A stretch of DNA of 64,000 bases, taken from the NCBI RefSeq assembly GCF_000812965.1, contig NZ_JSYN01000003.1, forward strand, positions 148,149 through 212,148, in the 5' to 3' direction. A model generated the notes under the pieces. That model saw nothing but the letters and a program-made list of their open reading frames with translations. It had not been told where the DNA came from and made no database searches. This document shows, piece after piece, positions 62,570 to 64,000 of the stretch (positions are counted from its first letter, which is position 1; each line of letters begins with the position of its first letter). The translations under genes were made by a program, and so were the position numbers. This stretch comes from Pedobacter kyungheensis. GTDB taxonomy: Bacteria > Bacteroidota > Bacteroidia > Sphingobacteriales > Sphingobacteriaceae.

Positions 62570-63430
62570 TTACGCAATGTTTTTAAAGTAATGAGTTCGG
62601 TATTCCACCGGACTCATTCCATTTAAATTAATCCTTATTCGGTCCCTATTATAATATTTAATATACTTTCTAATTTCAGAATGTAATTGTGATACCGATT
62701 TAAATTCATTTAGATAAAACAATTCTGATTTAAGTACTCCAAAAAAGTTCTCAATTATAGCGTTATCCAAGCAGTTTCCTTTTCTGGACATACTTTGCAT
62801 TATCTGTTTATCTTTTAGTTTTTTCTTATACTTCTCTAACCTGTACTGCCAACCTTGATCGGAATGGAGAATTGGTTTTTCATTGTTTTTGATTTTCCTG
62901 AAACCTTTATTGAGCATATCCAAAATCTGTCGATAATTAGGCGATGTAGATAAGTTATAGCTTATAATCTCCCCATTAAACAGATCAATTATTGGGGATA
63001 GGTATAGCTTTTTTTCCTTTACTTTAAACTCAGTTATATCGGTAGCCCATTTTACATTAGGCTTGTCAGCAGTAAAATCTCGTTGTAAGATATTATCCGA
63101 GGCTTTGCCAATTTCGCCTTTATAAGACTTATATTTTTTAACCCTTATCTTACTCTTCAAGCCCATCTGCTTCATGATTTTAGCAATGGTTTTAAAGTTT
63201 ACAGCGATGTTCAATTCTTTTCTAAGGGCTAACGTTATTCTTCGATAGCCATATCTTCCAAAATGCCTCTGATACAGTTTTTTAACTTCTTTTACCAAGT
63301 CTATATGCTTATCTAAAAAAGCACTACTATGTAGATGATAATAGTAGCTACTTCTTGCTAGCTCAGAGAGATGTAAAAGATATTCCAGTTTGTGTAAGCG
63401 CCTTAACTCCGTAACTATTACGGCTTTTTC
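62570..63430 (-). CDS. IS3 transposase OrfB (made by -1 frameshift from orfA)
   Basis: Catalytic half of the IS3 transposase with the rve integrase core: [20 protein letters not shown] (first Asp), [10 protein letters not shown] (second Asp), and the Glu in [14 protein letters not shown]. The N-terminal HTH_21 region is [15 protein letters not shown]. Its frame continues upstream without a stop to the slip site AAAAAG at 63424-63429 in the end of orfA, so it is expressed as an OrfAB fusion. The TTG at 63298 would be a poor independent start. Confidence 0.9.
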   Translation of the reverse strand, partial: EKAVIVTELRRLHKLEYLLHLSELARSSYYYHLHSSAFLDKHIDLVKEVKKLYQRHFGRYGYRRITLALRKELNIAVNFKTIAKIMKQMGLKSKIRVKKYKSYKGEIGKASDNILQRDFTADKPNVKWATDITEFKVKEKKLYLSPIIDLFNGEIISYNLSTSPNYRQILDMLNKGFRKIKNNEKPILHSDQGWQYRLEKYKKKLKDKQIMQSMSRKGNCLDNAIIENFFGVLKSELFYLNEFKSVSQLHSEIRKYIKYYNRDRIRINLNGMSPVEYRTHYFKNIA

Positions 63431-63957
63431 TTTTTGACTTGCTTGCTTTGAGCTAAGGCTTCCAACTTTTTTAGATAAGCGACTTCTGCTCGTAAATATT
63501 CATTTTCGATGGTTAACCGCTCTAAATCAGTCATAGAATCTTTGATTCCTGGAACTACTTTTGTTTTAGCCATCCTCTTTGGAGTTTTCTTCTTTTTTAA
63601 ATGATCACCGCGTTTATCTACTAGGCCTTGATAGCCAATCTGTTCAAACTTAACGACCCATTGAAAGAGTGTTGAAAAAGAGGCAACCATAAAAATAGCA
63701 CAGGTGTCAATCAAAGATAATCCGCTTGCTTGATAATAGCGAATGATTTCAAGTTTTTCATCTGCCGTATAGCTTTTAACCGCGATATCTTCCAACCCTT
63801 TTTCTCCGTGGTGCTCATGGAGTTTGCACCAAAATTGTAACTGTGATTTAGCCAATCCATACATATTGGAAAGTTCATGTACAGAGTGTTCTTCTTTGAT
63901 TACCTTGTTGACTAAATCAAGTTTAAACTGATAGTCATATTTTTGTTTTCTACTCAT
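63418..63957 (-). CDS. IS3 transposase OrfA
   Basis: A 179-aa DNA-binding subunit. It has two helix-turn-helix units ([36 protein letters not shown]; then [20 protein letters not shown]) and a C-terminal leucine-zipper-like coiled coil ([20 protein letters not shown]), ending in the Lys-rich tail encoded by the slip site. It is the IS150/IS3 type. The promoter must lie in the palindromic right end. Confidence 0.92.
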   Translation of the reverse strand: MSRKQKYDYQFKLDLVNKVIKEEHSVHELSNMYGLAKSQLQFWCKLHEHHGEKGLEDIAVKSYTADEKLEIIRYYQASGLSLIDTCAIFMVASFSTLFQWVVKFEQIGYQGLVDKRGDHLKKKKTPKRMAKTKVVPGIKDSMTDLERLTIENEYLRAEVAYLKKLEALAQSKQVKKKKP

Positions 63958-64000
63958 AAAAAATGCCCCAAAAAGTGTCTAACTTTTTGGGGCATGTCCA

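Larger units (their letters stand above)
62547..63994 (-). mobile_element. IS3-family (IS150-like) insertion sequence
   Basis: Left end TGACCCCAAAAAGTTGGAC (from 62547) matches, inverted, the right end TGCCCCAAAAAGTTAGAC (complement of 63977-63994). Between them are orfA and orfB in overlapping frames. No clear target-site duplication is visible in the six bases available at the right edge (TGTCCA). The similarity of the ends extends a few bases outward (TAGAC versus TGGAC), so the exact boundaries may be 62542 and 64000. Confidence 0.9.

Overview
The window looks like a chromosome segment of a Bacteroidota bacterium of the Sphingobacteriaceae type (Pedobacter or a close relative). The grounds are a SusC/SusD pair, promoters of the TTG-N19-TAnnTTTG kind, an absence of Shine-Dalgarno boxes, BfmA/BtgA-type mobilization genes, an MnmE-ArgS-CtlX-arginine decarboxylase core block and many short hairpin repeats between genes. 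Family names are my own recognition of motifs; no database search was possible.

The window splits at about 39.6 kb. The left part is richer in G+C and in C-ending codons. It holds: (1) a two-component pair cut by the left edge (2-1341) and an XRE regulator (1817-2380); (2) a SusC-SusD-TlpA operon (3110-8794) facing a small exported Cys-containing DUF6520-like protein and a MauE-like redox membrane protein (8847-9633); (3) a Crp/Fnr regulator, a LytTR regulator, a LytS-type kinase and, antisense between the last two, a 51-codon Thr-rich peptide. Two near-identical 31-nt boxes sit 5' of the two minus-strand transcription units (crp and the peptide).

From 13.1 to 39.5 kb lies an integrated, probably no longer self-transmissible, mobilizable island. 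It has mob genes (the coupling protein is frameshifted in its P-loop), a tyrosine integrase, an excisionase-like protein and a triple-HTH regulator next to the 3' end of mnmE. Its cargo looks like defence: a helicase-KAP NTPase fusion, McrBC, a DUF2075 helicase with a MazG-like pyrophosphohydrolase enclosed by an intact and a decayed copy of the same gene pair, a frameshifted DUF6088 orphan, and a STAND-like ATPase upstream of three unrecognised genes, with a possible small RNA between them.

The right part (39.7-62.5 kb) is AT-richer core chromosome: mnmE, an AI-2E family permease, a TauE gene broken by one extra base in a homopolymer, an argS with a roughly 105-residue extra block, an arginine/citrulline block (ArgS, deiminase-like protein, CtlX, arginine decarboxylase), phnA, DUF433, DUF72, a PH-domain protein, an exonuclease-ABC transporter-sialidase-like run, rnr, a polyprenyl synthase and two unknown cell-envelope proteins. 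An IS3-family element fills the last 1.45 kb. No tRNA, rRNA or CRISPR array was seen.
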